Source: Chamaecrista fasciculata (lineage: Eukaryota; Streptophyta; Magnoliopsida; Fabales; Fabaceae). From it: a stretch of 64,000 bases of DNA. Made by a program: the position numbers and the translations under genes. The DNA is taken from the NCBI GenBank assembly GCA_003254925.1, contig QANZ01050193.1, positions 1 through 64,000 on the forward strand, read 5' to 3'. Position 1 is the first letter of the stretch. Every line of letters starts with the position of its first letter. This document shows positions 46,376 through 58,362 of the stretch, in pieces. Under the pieces are notes generated by a model. The model was not told the DNA's origin and did no database searches. It saw only the letters and a list, made by a program, of their open reading frames with translations.

Positions 46376-46903
46376 CATAGTTATTAAAATCGGACCGGAC
46401 CGGCCGGTTGAACCGGTCATGAGGCCGGTCCGAGTCGGTTTAATAACCGGGCGAACCGGCCTGAACCGGAGGCAAACTGGTTGAACCGGTCCTTGTTTAT
46501 TTTATTATTATTATTTTTTTTTTTGTTGATTTTTTTGGTCTTTTTTTTTATAATTATGGGTCAAATATTAGAGAATGTTGATTATGAACCAAAATTTGAT
46601 AGAGAAAGTGATCATAAAATGTCACTTGATGATATTATATTGTTGAACATTATGAAAATTGATTATCTCTATATTAATTCATGTTAATTTATGAAAATTG
46701 TATTAATATATTAATGTTATAATTGTATTTTGTAACCTAATTATGAATATTTGAATTAAAATTTTATCATATATAGGTTTTTTTATTATTTTTAATTTAT
46801 TTATTTATCAACGGTCCGACCCCGGTTGGACCCCGGTTGAACCATTGAACCTTGAACCCCTCCTTCGGCCGGTTCAATGGCCGGTCCGGTTTTAATAACC
46901 TTG
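46376..46903. mobile_element. hAT-like MITE, 528 bp, 'GAACCGGTC' family
   Basis: The ends are inverted: CATAGTTATTAAAATCGGAC on the left and, inverted, CAAGGTTATTAAAACCGGAC on the right. GC-rich subterminal blocks of CCGGTT/AACCGG words flank an AT-rich centre. A perfect 8-bp duplication, CTTTTATA, is at 46368-46375 and 46904-46911. A diverged relative is at 60683-60960. No transposase; the 46481-46687 frame is the AT-rich centre. Confidence 0.82.
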
Positions 46904-46911
46904 CTTTTATA

Positions 46912-47447
46912 TGAGTGATAGCCTAACATGCAACTTATTGCATACATGCACATAATTGTAACCATTGATGTGATCCAATGATGTTAAATAATTGCGCTTA
47001 AAATCAATATATTTTCCATAAGACTTAGATTTTTTGCAAATTAGTCCCTAAAATAATAAATAATTGGAAAAATTAATCATTTGGTCCCAATAATCTATCT
47101 AAATTTTGAATTTAGTCCTTATAGTTCATTTTTTGTTAAATTAGTCCATACACTTTGATGACATTTAAGAATTTAGTTGGTTAAAATAAACATTTGGTTC
47201 TTATAATTTGAGTGAGTTTGTAATTCAATCTCTATAATTTGATTACACGCAACTTAGTCCTTATGTTTTATAATAATTAATAAAAACCCTTCATCATCAT
47301 CGAGAGTGACCATCCCGTTAGTTACCTCCGATAAAACCCATCCTTGAAGACCGAAATGGAACTTTCCAACTCATGCTTAGAGAGAAGCAAACCAACTCAT
47401 ATATAGTTACTCTTAAATATTGGTCCTACCACGTAAATGATGATCCT

Positions 47448-47480
<33 letters not shown>

Positions 47481-47928
47481 NTTTTTTTTTTTTTCATGTT
47501 GTAAATTATATATGGTATATAACTAAATATATGTTAGCAGCGGAGGAGGGCAGAAGTAGCACGATGAGCATATATGAGTTCATATAATTTGTAGGAGAGA
47601 GAGAGATTGTAATGCTGAAATGGCTAGTGACATGGCACTTCTGTTAGTATTTGGATGGAAAATTAACGGAAGGGCCTCTAGAGCACAATTTGAGAGGTTT
47701 AAGGGTTGTTGGGTAACAATGTGAAGTTTAGGGGGGTTTTCCACACATCACCTAAAGTTCAGGGGGATTATTTGCAATTTGGTCATATTATTATGAAAGG
47801 GAGTGAATTACATGTAATTAGATTATAGGGACTAAGTTACAAACTTAATAAAATTATAAGGACCAAATGTTTGTTTTAATTTAAGTTTAAAACCTTAATA
47901 TCATAAAATTTGGGGTAAAAAATATAAA
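46912..47928. repeat. Intergenic with an inverted-repeat element around a poly-T tract
   Basis: At 47185-47260, 'AAACATTTGGTTCTTATAAT' and 'TTGATTACACGCAACTTAGTC' face their inverses at 47805-47890 ('CTAAGTTACAAACTT', 'ATAAGGACCAAATGTTTG'). They bracket about 550 bp that include a long poly-T run with one N (47451-47494). This looks like another MITE-type element, about 47185-47890, but no duplication could be read. No gene is supported. Confidence 0.5.
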
Positions 47929-48327
47929 GGGTAAATTACACTTTGATACCCTGTGATTTGACCCTATTTCACTTTGGTACCCTGTGGTTTGAAACTTGAC
48001 ACTTTGGTACCCTGTGGTATTCTCCATTAACACTTTGGTACCCTTTGGAGCTATTTTGTAATTTTAACCATAATAAATTTTACAAAAATTACATATTGAC
48101 CCCAAAAAAATTTTAAATTTTTCATTTTAGTCCCTATATAATATGTATCCAGGGACCTATTTGTAATTTTTTGAAAATTTTTTGGGGTCAATATGTAATT
48201 TTTGCAAAATTTGTTATTGTTAAAATTACAAAATAGCTCCAAAGGGTACCAAAGTGTTAATGGAGAATACCACAGGGTACCAAAGTGTCAAGTTTCAAAC
48301 CACAGGGTACCAAAGTGAAATTTACCC
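47929..48327. mobile_element. MULE-derived MITE, 399 bp, second 'TTTGGTACC' copy
   Basis: It starts GGGTAAATTACACTTTGATA and ends ...GGTACCAAAGTGAAATTTACCC. It is the same family as 7657-8085, including the central 'GGGGTCAATATGTAATTTTT' block. A perfect 9-bp duplication, AAATATAAA, is at 47920-47928 and 48328-48336. No coding content; the minus-strand frame at 48051-48242 is an arm. Confidence 0.9.
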
Positions 48328-48336
48328 AAATATAAA

Positions 48337-49832
48337 TATATATATATAATATTTTAGAAACTCATTCCTTAAGTCATATATCCACATGTCATAATTTTAT
48401 TGGTCAAAATTTATTGCATCTCATGCCCAAAAATAAACTTTGTCTAACCTTTTATATGATGTAAAATCACTAATTTTGTTACATATCTTTGACTTGGTTG
48501 ATGATATCAAAATTATATATTGTTTATAAACATTTTATGAAATATAATTTTGCTTGACAAAAAAATTACCTCTTGCCACTAACTATTAGTCATAATTTTT
48601 TTTAAAAAAATGTATAGTAAACTAGTTTGAAGGTTTTAAAAATATATTGATATAAACAAGCCCACAATAATTTAGTTTTTGTTCTTGTTGTTTTACTCTA
48701 ACTTTTTTTGTGTAAGTACTGGATCTGGCCTAAGAGGTATTAGAAGACGACAGACAAAAATCAAAGACTGGTGGTAATAAAGACACTTCTGGGCCTTGTT
48801 AGAAAATGAGCTCATCCCAAAATATAACCTAAAGTGCAAAAAAAAAGGCCCAATACTTAGTTATCCCTGCAATTGCCAAATAAATCCTGACAAAAAAGAA
48901 AAAGCCAAATAAAAAAAAAAGAAAAAAGAAAAACAAATGTCTCTGTCGGTAGGTTATTTTTTTAAAATTTTTATTTGGTTTGGCGGGAATTTATTATTGT
49001 TTACTGCGACGCAATGGAAAGTGGAAAAACTGGGATTCCATTTTAAGCAAGCTGGTCGAGTGCAAGAAAGTAAATGCCATTTCAATGATTCAAAAAGTTA
49101 ATGACGCAAAGAAATTTTTAAACGGCCATAGAATGGATATTTGTTTATAATTTTCAATCTTACATAGTAATGTTTCGGTAATATTGTTACTATTTATAAT
49201 AATACAAAGTGACATATAGTGCAAAAATATCACTGGCAGCACCGACCCCACTGATTTTGCATTTGTTTTATTTCACAAGAATCTTCCAGATTCAATGCGC
49301 ATTGTAGTTTACCATATTCATAATATTTAGGTTAAATTTAAGCTTAGTATCTAGAAGAGACAATTTTTCCATATAATTTAATTGATTAAATATATAATCA
49401 AAATTAAATTTGTCAAAATTCTCAAATCATCCTTTCATTGTTTTTCTTTGTGGAAGTTTGGATCTGAGGAGGAAGACGTAGAAATTAAGAAGCCTTGTTC
49501 ACAGTAAAGTCTAATATTATTGTATTTAATTCCGATCTTGCCCTCCCTTCAAGTTATAAAAATTGGATCGTTTACGGTCAGATCTAACTCGAACCAATGA
49601 CGTGGCACGATTAGATTGGTGGAACGGGGTAACTGTACCCTACGTGTAACCGGAGAAAATCTTCTAGTCTTACCATCTATCTAGTCTTCACTGTTCTTCA
49701 TCTCCTCGAACTTCCCTCTTATTACCTCACGACGGACATAGCAACAACCATTAGAAGAAGAAGAAGAAGGCACATACTCACTCTTTCTCTCTCTAGATCT
49801 GAATCCCTTTCTCTCTCTAGATCTCTAACGCC
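48337..49832. other. Intergenic and promoter of the TM9SF gene
   Basis: AT-rich up to about 49540, with no gene or paired repeat. From 49560 the sequence is less AT-rich and ends in a CT-rich leader (49680-49830) with repeats of TTTCTCTCTCTAGATCT. No clear TATA box is seen. The start codon at 49833 follows CTAACGCC. Confidence 0.45.
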
Positions 49833-52800
49833 ATGGCGTTTCGGAGATCTCTCGCCTTTCAAACTCTGACGCTCGCTGCGACTCTTTTGCTTCTCTTCCA
49901 TGGCGGTCACTGCTTCTATCTTCCCGGTGTCGCTCCTCAGGATTTTCAAAAGGTCAGCTCCATTTCTCTCTCTCTTGAATTGTTCTTGGATGCATTTAAA
50001 CTTCTTGATCTGTGTCCAAATCTAGGATCTGTGCTGGATAGGACTGGCGTTAGGTGTTTTGGTTTGGAGTAAGGTTGAAAGAGGGGGCTGGGGAGTGAAT
50101 AGAGTGTTGTGAATTTGATTATTGTAGATCGCCTCATTGAAAATTGTCTGCTGGGCAACGACGTGTATGATGGTTGATTTTTCTAATTGTATATTTATTT
50201 AATTCTTCCTGAGATTCGGTGGATTGCCAAAATAGATGTTCCATTTATCGATATTTCTCCTGCTTTTGAACTGCACTCTGAACATTATTGGATTGTCGTA
50301 GCCCATTCGATCTTAATTGTTTCTGGCGTCATGTTTTGCAATCTGGATTTTGCTAAAGTCTAGTGAGGCTTGGAGCTTTAGATGTAAATTTTTTTAGCAA
50401 ATTGCCTGCTGCCCTTGAGAGATGAAGGGTTTTAGTAGTGGGAAGGGACGATGTATAGTTTATCATGATACATTTATGGCGTGGTTGACTTTCTACTCAA
50501 TTTTGCTCTGCAATACTCAGATCAGCTAATCGAGTGTGTAAAGACGATAAAATCTATCTCATTTTCACTGGACGACTCTTAAATTTGTCTTCCATTGAGT
50601 TGGCTGAGTATACATGATCATTTTGTTATATAAAAGTAGAGGCTTTAGCATGTCATTTGGTCATGTGCTCCCATTATGCTCTAATCAGATAAATCCTGTA
50701 GATCTATGGCTTAACTGGCTATTTTTGTATTTATTTGATGCAGGGAGATCTATTGCAAGTGAAAGTAAACAAATTAACATCAACAAAAACTCAGCTGCCT
50801 TACTCGTATTATTCGCTTCCGTATTGTAGCCCAAAAAAGATATTGGATAGTGCTGAAAATCTTGGTGAAGTTCTTCGTGGTGACCGCATTGAAAATTCTC
50901 GTTATACGGTTAGTTTTTATGCAGTAACTCTAGCCTGTTGAGTTTAATATGGTTCTCAGCTGATTCTAATTTAGTAATTTGGTGACACCTTGCAGTTTAA
51001 AATGCGAGAGCCACAAATGTGCAATGTTTTGTGTAAGCTGACACTTGATGCCAAAACTGCAAAGCAGTTTAAAGAGAAGATTGATGATGAATATCGGGTG
51101 AACATGTATGTTTGCTAGAAACTGATAGATATTCTTGTGCAATGTACAACAATTTTGATATACCTTACAATGGCAGTGCTGTTTTTGCGCAGGATCCTAG
51201 ATAACCTTCCCCTGGTTGTTCCTATCAAGCGTATGGATCAGGATTCCATTGTTTATCAGCTGGGTTTCCATGTTGGGCTTAAAGGGCAATATAGTGGGGT
51301 ATGCTCATTGTTTTCTAGCATAACGTATCTTGTTAGAAATGCATTTATATCCTTCTGCTAACTGTTAAATTCACAGAGTAAGGAGGAGAAGTATTTTATC
51401 CACAACCATTTGTCCTTTACTGTCAAGTTTCATAGAGATGTGCAAACTGAATTGGCCAGGATTGTAGGATTTGAGGTTAATCCATACAGGTAACTGAATT
51501 TGGGCACCACCTGTTCTATATATTCATTCATATTATCTGGTTCATCGTTTTGTGGTTTATGGTTGATTTTCTTAATCTGATTTTTTAATGCAGTGTTAAA
51601 CATGAATATGAAGGGAAATGGGATGAGAAGACCCGGTTGACAACATGTGACCCTCATACTAAACACACAGTTGTTAACTCCAACAATCCCCAAGAAGTTG
51701 AAGAAAAGAAGGAAATAATATTCACCTATGATGTTGAATTCCAGGTGAGATTATGGAGATGGTATATACATATATACTTCCTCTGGCAGTTTAGAGTGTT
51801 TGTGAGACAAATTTTCTCTTGCCGTAGCTTTTCTGGATGAGAATTCTCATGATCTCCTGCTTTAATGGTCTAGTTATTAATTGTGTTTAACTTTCCAGGT
51901 TTTCTGCCATAGTATCATCTGCCATGCAACTGATTCTCGTTGAGAATGTTTTTATTATTCTTATTGTATTCATAAGATATGCTTTAACCTTTGGCTACTG
52001 CCTTCAGGAGAGTGATGTGAAGTGGGCTTCAAGATGGGATGCCTATTTGCTGATGAATGATGACCAGATTCACTGGTTCTCAATCGTGAACTCATTGATG
52101 ATTGTTCTTTTCCTCTCGGGCATGGTGGCAATGATAATGCTACGCACTCTTTATCGTGACATTTCAAAGTACAATGAGCTTGAGACTCAAGAAGAAGCCC
52201 AAGAAGAGACTGGTTGGAAGCTTGTTCATGGGGATGTCTTTAGGCCCCCTAGCAACTCAGATTTGCTGTGTGTTTACGTCGGAACTGGTGTTCAATTCAT
52301 TGGAATGATTCTTGTAATGATGACATTTGCCATCCTCGGATTCCTTTCTCCTTCAAACCGAGGTGGGCTTATGACAGCCATGCTCTTGCTTTGGGTCTTC
52401 ATGGGACTTTTTGCTGGGTACTCCTCTGCACGCTTATACAAAATGTTCAAGGGATCAGAATGGAAGAAAATTGCCTTCAGGACTGCAGTCATGTTTCCTG
52501 CTATTGTCTCTTCCATCTTCTTTGTATTGAATGCTCTCATTTGGGGCCAAAAATCATCTGGAGCTGTGCCTTTTGGAACTATGTTTGCTCTGGTCTTTTT
52601 ATGGTTCGGAATCTCGGTTCCACTTGTTTTTGTTGGTGGCTATGTTGGATTCAAGAAGCCTGCAATTGAGAATCCCGTGAAGACAAACAAAATCCCGAGG
52701 CAAATCCCTGAACAGGCCTGGTACATGAACCCGGTTTTCTCTGTTCTTATCGGGGGAATACTGCCATTTGGAGCCGTTTTCATCGAGCTTTTCTTCATCC

Positions 52801-53165
52801 TCACCTCGATCTGGTTGAATCAGTTTTACTACATCTTCGGCTTCCTCTTTTTGGTCTTCATAATCCTGATCGTCACTTGTGCAGAAATCACTATTGTGCT
52901 TTGCTACTTCCAGTTGTGCAGTGAGGATTACCTGTGGTGGTGGCGATCATACCTCACTTCTGGCTCTTCTGCTCTTTACCTATTCCTTTATGCGACGTTC
53001 TACTTCTTCACCAAGCTTGAAATCACAAAGTTCGTATCTGGGATCTTATACTTTGGCTACATGCTTATAGCTTCTTATGCATTTTTTGTGCTCACCGGTA
53101 CCATCGGATTCTATGCATGCTTTTGGTTCACAAGGCTCATCTACTCGTCGGTAAAAATTGATTAG
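49833..53165 (+). CDS. Transmembrane 9 superfamily protein (TM9SF/EMP70, TMN8/TMN9-like)
   Basis: Seven exons (49833-49952, 50744-50908, 50996-51105, 51193-51298, 51377-51489, 51594-51744, 52008-53165) give 640 residues, the usual length. The signal peptide is about 1-27, ending before FYLPGVAPQDF, the conserved mature start. The luminal N-terminal domain (about 28-280) has motifs YYSLPYC, ENLGEVLRGDRIENS, MILDNLPLVVPI and KHEYEGKWDEKTRLTTCDPH. The single last exon encodes the nine membrane spans, typical of plant TMN genes. Its motifs include FGTMFALVFLWFGISVPLVF, YYIFGFLFLVFIILIVTCAE and the WWWRS loop. The C-terminus SSVKID carries the KxD Golgi-retention signal known from this family. These proteins are Golgi/endosomal and implicated in membrane-protein sorting. 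The gene looks complete and well conserved. Confidence 0.97.
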
Positions 53166-53524
53166 TTATATAACAATTAGTTGTTGGGGTTGATCTAGTA
53201 TACTAGTTGAAGGACGGAAAAAGTGTATGGTTTCTGAAATTTAGGTATTGTCATGTTCAGATGTAACCTATTCTATTACAATTTTGAATTGCGAGCATAC
53301 CGTGATTCTTTCTTCAGTACCTTTTACTTGTATGAAAATTTTCAATGTACGATCCTAAAAGCATAGATTGTCGGGTAACCTGCAATATTAATCGGCTGTT
53401 TACTGCGTTACTTCGGGGAGAAGACTCATAAGATGAATGAATAATCTACTTGAAATTCTTATCGAGTATACACTAACTTGTCAATTCTCATAGTAAATTT
53501 CTTAGTTATTTGAGAAATCCGAAA

Positions 53525-54689
53525 GGCCAAAGTGCGAGTTTGGTCCTATAACTTTGCTCTAGTTCTCAAATCAGTCCTATAACTTTTTTTGTCTCGAATT
53601 TGGTCCTGTATCTTTGCTCCAGGTCCCAAATCAGTCCTATATCTTTTTTTTCTCGGGTTTGGTCCCATATGTTTTGAAAACCTCCCACCGCTAGTCCTCT
53701 GTCCATTTTAAATTACAGTTTAGTCCAGAAAACTTCAAGTACCTTTTCACTTTAGTCCTTGATTATCAAAATGAAACTGAAAGAGCATCTCTGAAGATTC
53801 TCAAACCTTACATCTTGGTCCGAATTTTTCATGAACTGGAATAGAAATACAAAAACAACACAAAGTAAAGCAAATGATAAGGGACCAAAACTGAAAAACG
53901 CATAAAATTTAAAACCCACCGGAAAATGCCACAAACTCGCCGAAAAACGTATGGAAATCACCAAGAAACTCAAGAACTCATCCCAAAACTCCAATCCTCA
54001 CTGAAATCTCACTCAAATAATCGCCCTAAAATGCTTTAAGAAAGAATTTTCGAAAATACAAACTTTTGAGGAGGGAGGTGCTAGAAAAAATGTAAGGTAT
54101 TTCAGAACTTCTCTCTCGGAATCACCAAATGTAAGGGAATCTTCTATCACATCCCTCTTCAAAAGTTTGGATTTTCGAAAATTCTTTCTTAAAACATTTG
54201 AAGGCGATTATTTGAGTGAGACTTCAGTGATGATTGGGGTTTTTGGATGAATTTTGAGTTTCTCGGCAATTTCGGTACGTTTTCCGGTAGGTTTTAAATT
54301 TTCTGCGTTTTCAGTTTGGTTCCTCTGTCATTTTCTGTTAATTTGTGTATTTTTTACATTTATATTCCATTTCATGAAGAATTCATGGATTAGGGACCAA
54401 GATGTAAGGTTTGAGAATCTTCAGGGATGCTCTTTCACTTTCATTTTGATAGTCAGGGACTAAAGTGAAAGAGACTTGAAATTTTTAGGACTATACTGTA
54501 ATTTAAAATAGACGGAGGACTAACGGTGGGATGTTTTCAAAATATATGGGACCAAAACTGAGACAAAAAAAGATATAGGACTAATTTGGAACCTGGAGCA
54601 AAGATACAGGACCAAATTCGAGACAAAAAAAGTTATAGAACTAATTTGGAAATAGAGCAAAGTTATAAGACCAAATTCGCACTCTGGTC
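53525..54689. mobile_element. Long palindromic MULE-like element, 1165 bp, second copy of the 14270 family
   Basis: It starts GGCCAAAGTGCGAGTTTGGT and ends ...AAATTCGCACTCTGGTC. The arms are inverted almost throughout and meet near 54080-54130. Flanks AATCCGAAA (53516-53524) and GATCCGAAA (54690-54698) form a 9-bp duplication with one change, or an exact 8-bp one. It lies 360 bp after the TM9SF stop. The frames at 53752-53994 and 54254-54463 are the two arms. Confidence 0.82.
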
Positions 54690-54934
54690 GATCCGAAATA
54701 AGGCGGGACTGTTCGTCCTCTTGGATATATCATGACTTTGCATCTGTTTTGATCTTTATCAAAAATTGATAATTTACCAATTATATAGAAGAACGTGGGA
54801 CTCACTTTCTCATCCTTCCTCTGTTTTTATCTCTCTAAACATATTTTTCTTATCTTTCTCAAACTTCACAAAATTTATTAGAAAATCCCACAAAATTTAT
54901 TAGAAAATCCAAGTTCATTATATTATTTTTTTTC

Positions 54935-55335
54935 ACTTTGGTACCATGTCTTATTGATCGATTCTACTTTTATACTATATTTTTTGTGACATTTTTGGTA
55001 TCTTGTCTTTTAAACTGTTACCACTTTGGTACCCCAATTTCTTTTTTCTGTTAGATTTTAACGGTGAAAGTCACGTGAAGCACACAAGAGATCCAAAAAC
55101 ACCAAGCCAGTTATTTTCCTCTCACACTATTATGAGATGATTGAATTTTGACCGTGTAACTTGCAATTTTGGCCGTGTGAATCGTGAGAGAAAAATGACT
55201 GATTTGATATTTTTGGATCCCCTTGTGGGCCTCATCACTATTAAAATCTGGTAGGAAAATGAAATTGAGTACTTTAGTAGTAACAATTTAAAGGACAAGG
55301 TATCTAACGAGGCATTGTCAATTTTGAGTGGAGTT
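54935..55335. mobile_element. MITE-like inverted repeat, about 400 bp
   Basis: 'TTGGTATCTTGTCTTTTAAA' on the left pairs with '...TTTAAAGGACAAGGTATC' on the right. Inside, 'GATCCAAAAACACCAAGCCA' and 'TGACTGATTTGATATTTTTG' pair loosely around a centre near 55150. No clear duplication. Non-coding. Confidence 0.5.
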
Positions 55336-55537
55336 TAGAATGGGTGATTGAATGGCAAGGTCGAAATTGAAATGTTGTACAGAATAAAATGCGGCAAATA
55401 AAGGAGATTAATTAGAAACACACGATGTTGGTTGCTCTTACTTTCGTAGGCATTAATTTATATATGAAAGCAAATAAAAATTACAATGAGAAGTGTGTAT
55501 GGAAGATGAAAAGTCAAAAGATCGAGTGAGTGAAGCA

Positions 55538-55807
55538 TTATTTGCGTGGACGAGTGTCCTCGGGTTCAGCAACTCCAACGGTAACCTTAGCAACATCAGT
55601 AGCAGTAGCCTCAGGCTTCTTGTTTAGGTACAACACAACATATCCAGTGGCTGCTGATATCAGCAAACCGGCGAGCGTGATGGTCGTGAAGCTAAACGGA
55701 AGTGCTCGCCGTTGATGAAGTACTTCTCCGGCGCCGCCGTGTCCCGCCGGCCTCTTCGAGGCTTCCTTATCTGCTCTCTTCCTCCATTCTTCTTCTCCAC
55801 CACCCAT
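55538..55807 (-). CDS. Small single-span membrane protein, 89 residues (OEP9-like?)
   Basis: An intronless frame starts MGGGEEEWRKRADKEASKRP and ends EDTRPRK. Residues 1-37 are hydrophilic and charged. About 38-60 (SFTTITLAGLLISAATGYVVLYL) is one membrane span, and the last 28 residues include KKPEATATDVAKVT. That layout is close to tail-anchored proteins. It resembles, from memory, a small plant family that includes proteins described as plastid outer-envelope OEP9, but I am not sure of that link. Codon composition is much more GC-rich than the flanks, which supports a real gene. The plus-strand frame over the same bases (55530-55715) is its shadow. Function is unknown; localisation is inferred from the single span only. 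Confidence 0.75.
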   Translation of the reverse strand: MGGGEEEWRKRADKEASKRPAGHGGAGEVLHQRRALPFSFTTITLAGLLISAATGYVVLYLNKKPEATATDVAKVTVGVAEPEDTRPRK

Positions 55808-57560
55808 TTCGATATATATAATTATAAATCCTTCTTTCTTCTTCTTTCTTAATTACCTTCTTCTATCTACACTCTTCACACTAACACTTTACTTTCGTCT
55901 TTTCAACAAAACGTATTACTCATACTTTAGCAGCACAAAACAAATACACTTTGTTTGTTTGTTTGCCACGTGTCATGCAACGTGGCCGTCTTCCTAACAC
56001 GTACATGCTATGTGTCACCGTGCATGCCTTCACTACTTTTGTCTCCACTACTTCGAAAACAAGATTCACAATTACAATTTCTCTTGAGTTCACCTTATTT
56101 ATTCCAAAATAGCCAGGGCCAATTGGATATTTTTTAAATAAAAGAGATTATTATAGAGAGAAAAACTTATATTAACTTCAGATTACATTTTCTGTATTCA
56201 ATGATTGGTCATGCAAAAAGTGATATTTAATATTCTCTCTCTATCATAATTAGTCATATATAAAATTTTGACACGTGTCAAATATTGATTGAAAAACTTG
56301 ATAGCAAGGATATAAGGAACTTGATATAAGTCTTGCTCTACTATAAATTCTTTTATTGAATGATTTTTTATTAAAAAAAATATATACTATATTATTGAAC
56401 TTATTTTACTTTTAAAAGAAACTGATACTTGAGAAAACAAATCAAATATAATATCCGGTCTATAATTATTTTTAAAATTATGTTATAATTTTTTTATATA
56501 TTTTTTTCTTAACTTTTACAAGTGCTTTTTTAAAAAATTGTTGTTTTAATATAATTGTCAACCTCTATATATTTTGTGGTTTTTCTTTTCAAAAAATAAT
56601 CATTCAATTTTAATGTCAATCAAAATATTTTTTTCCTTTTATTAAATTTCAATTTTTAACTACAAGAATATGGTTGACTGCTTGAGACTTTAGCTTTGTG
56701 TTGTTTAGCAATAACAATAAAAAAAATTCAGTTAATGTTATGTGCAATAACAATGAAAAACATTATTTGTCTTCAAATTAAAAATACATTTTTTTCTATC
56801 GGTTCTCAAACTTCAAAAGACTTTTTTGCAATAAATAAAATAAAAGACTACACCGTTTTTCTGGCTTTAGAGCATAATAAAAAAGGGTTATTTAATGTGC
56901 TTTTTAAGGCCTATTAACGTTACTCAACGGCTCTCTACTAAAAAAAAAAAAGAAAAAAATATTATTTAATTCATAAATTTATAATAAAACAACGAATTAA
57001 TTATTAAATAATCAAAATAAATAATATAATTTTTGAAATATTGTAATCATAAACGTTTTCATCTTTAAAATTGAAAATTGATTTTATATTTCAAAATTTG
57101 TATTAAATGTGTATTTTTATTTTTTTTATAGTAGTACTTTTTAATTTTTAAACTTATAGTAAATTGGCATTTTTTTTAACATCCTAAATTAGACTTAAAA
57201 AAATAAATAGTTGACAATCAATGAAAAAATTATATATTATAATTATTTACTATTTATAAATTAATTTATTAAGTCGATATAAATCAAAATAGATTTTTTT
57301 TCTTAAAAAAAAAAGGAACTAAAACAGGAAAGTAAGCGTTTGGTTCCGGCTTCAGGCTTCTCGTGCACCTATTTACGTTAATTGCAGAGTTATTTGTCCG
57401 TTTCTCTAATTTGCAGTAAAATACAAACAAGAAACAAACATACCATACATACATACATACATGATCACACACATTTCACCCTTCTCTCTCTCTCTCCGTG
57501 TGGATGTTGCATGTGAATTCATCCGATGCAGTCATGCTTATCCATCCATCCAGTTTTTTA
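55808..57560. other. Intergenic, no gene seen
   Basis: 55808-55920 is a TTC-rich leader of the small membrane-protein gene. The rest is very AT-rich, with poly-A/T runs at 56940-57300. ACATACATACATAC occurs at about 57448-57461. No supported coding frame or RNA gene. Confidence 0.5.
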
Positions 57561-57986
57561 GGTCAAAGTGCACTTTTGGTCCCATAACTTTTGTTTAGGT
57601 TTCAATTTGGTCCCATAACTTTTTTGTTGCACTTTTAGTCCCATATCTTTGTAAAAAGTTGTATATTTGGTCCCGTGTCACTTTTGGTCCCATATATTTT
57701 GATCAAATTGCAGAATTAGTCTCATCTTTACAAAAAGTTTTACCACCAGTCCTATATATTAGACCAATTTCGCACTTGACTCAAAGATATGAGACTTATT
57801 TTACAACCTAACCAAAAGATATAGAACCAATTCTGCAACATGACCCCAAGATATGGGACCAAAAATGCAACACGGGACCAAATCTATAATTCTAGAAAAA
57901 GATATGGACCAAAAGTGCAACAAAAAAGTTATGGGACCAAATTGAGACTTTAGAAAAAGTTATGGGACAAAAAGTGTACTTTGGTC
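57561..57986. mobile_element. MULE-derived MITE, about 426 bp, 'GTGCACTTTTGGTCC' family
   Basis: It begins GGTCAAAGTGCACTTTTGGT and ends ...AAAAGTGTACTTTGGTC, with inverted arms full of 'CCCATAACTTTTT' and 'ATGGGACCAAA' phrases. The body is the same type as 9624-10076. The flanks are T-rich and I could not read a clean duplication. It lies about 375 bp before the early nodulin-like gene's start codon, within its upstream region. Confidence 0.75.
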
Positions 57987-57989
57987 TTT

Positions 57990-58362
57990 TTGTTTTGTTT
58001 TTTACCGTTGCTATTCTCTCTCGCCTACTTTCCCTTCTTTTTTGACCGTTGGATGTGACTCATCCATCCATCCATCTTCTCTCTCTTTTCTGTTTCATCA
58101 GTTCAGATACCAATACCAGAAACAGATATCATATCATATCAGAGAGAAGAAGAAGAAGAAGGTGGTGGACCCCACTCACTGCGTTTTCCATATGAATTAC
58201 TATGAACTAACTCATCAAGTGGTCCCCACTCCACGCTATCTCCTCCCTGTTTTAACGGCTACTTTCTGCTCTCTTCTTCCTTAAATACCTCTTAACGCCT
58301 CTCTTCTTCTCTGCTAATTGCTCTCTCTCTTTCTCTTTCTCTTTCTCTCACAGAATCCATCC
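57990..58362 (+). promoter_or_regulatory. Promoter and 5' leader of the early nodulin-like gene
   Basis: The sequence is CT-rich near the start codon, with repeated CTTTCT and TCTCTC at 58318-58350. A weak TATA-like TTAAATACC lies at about 58281-58289, roughly 75 bp before the ATG. Duplicated CATCCATC words occur at 58062-58075. Confidence 0.4.
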
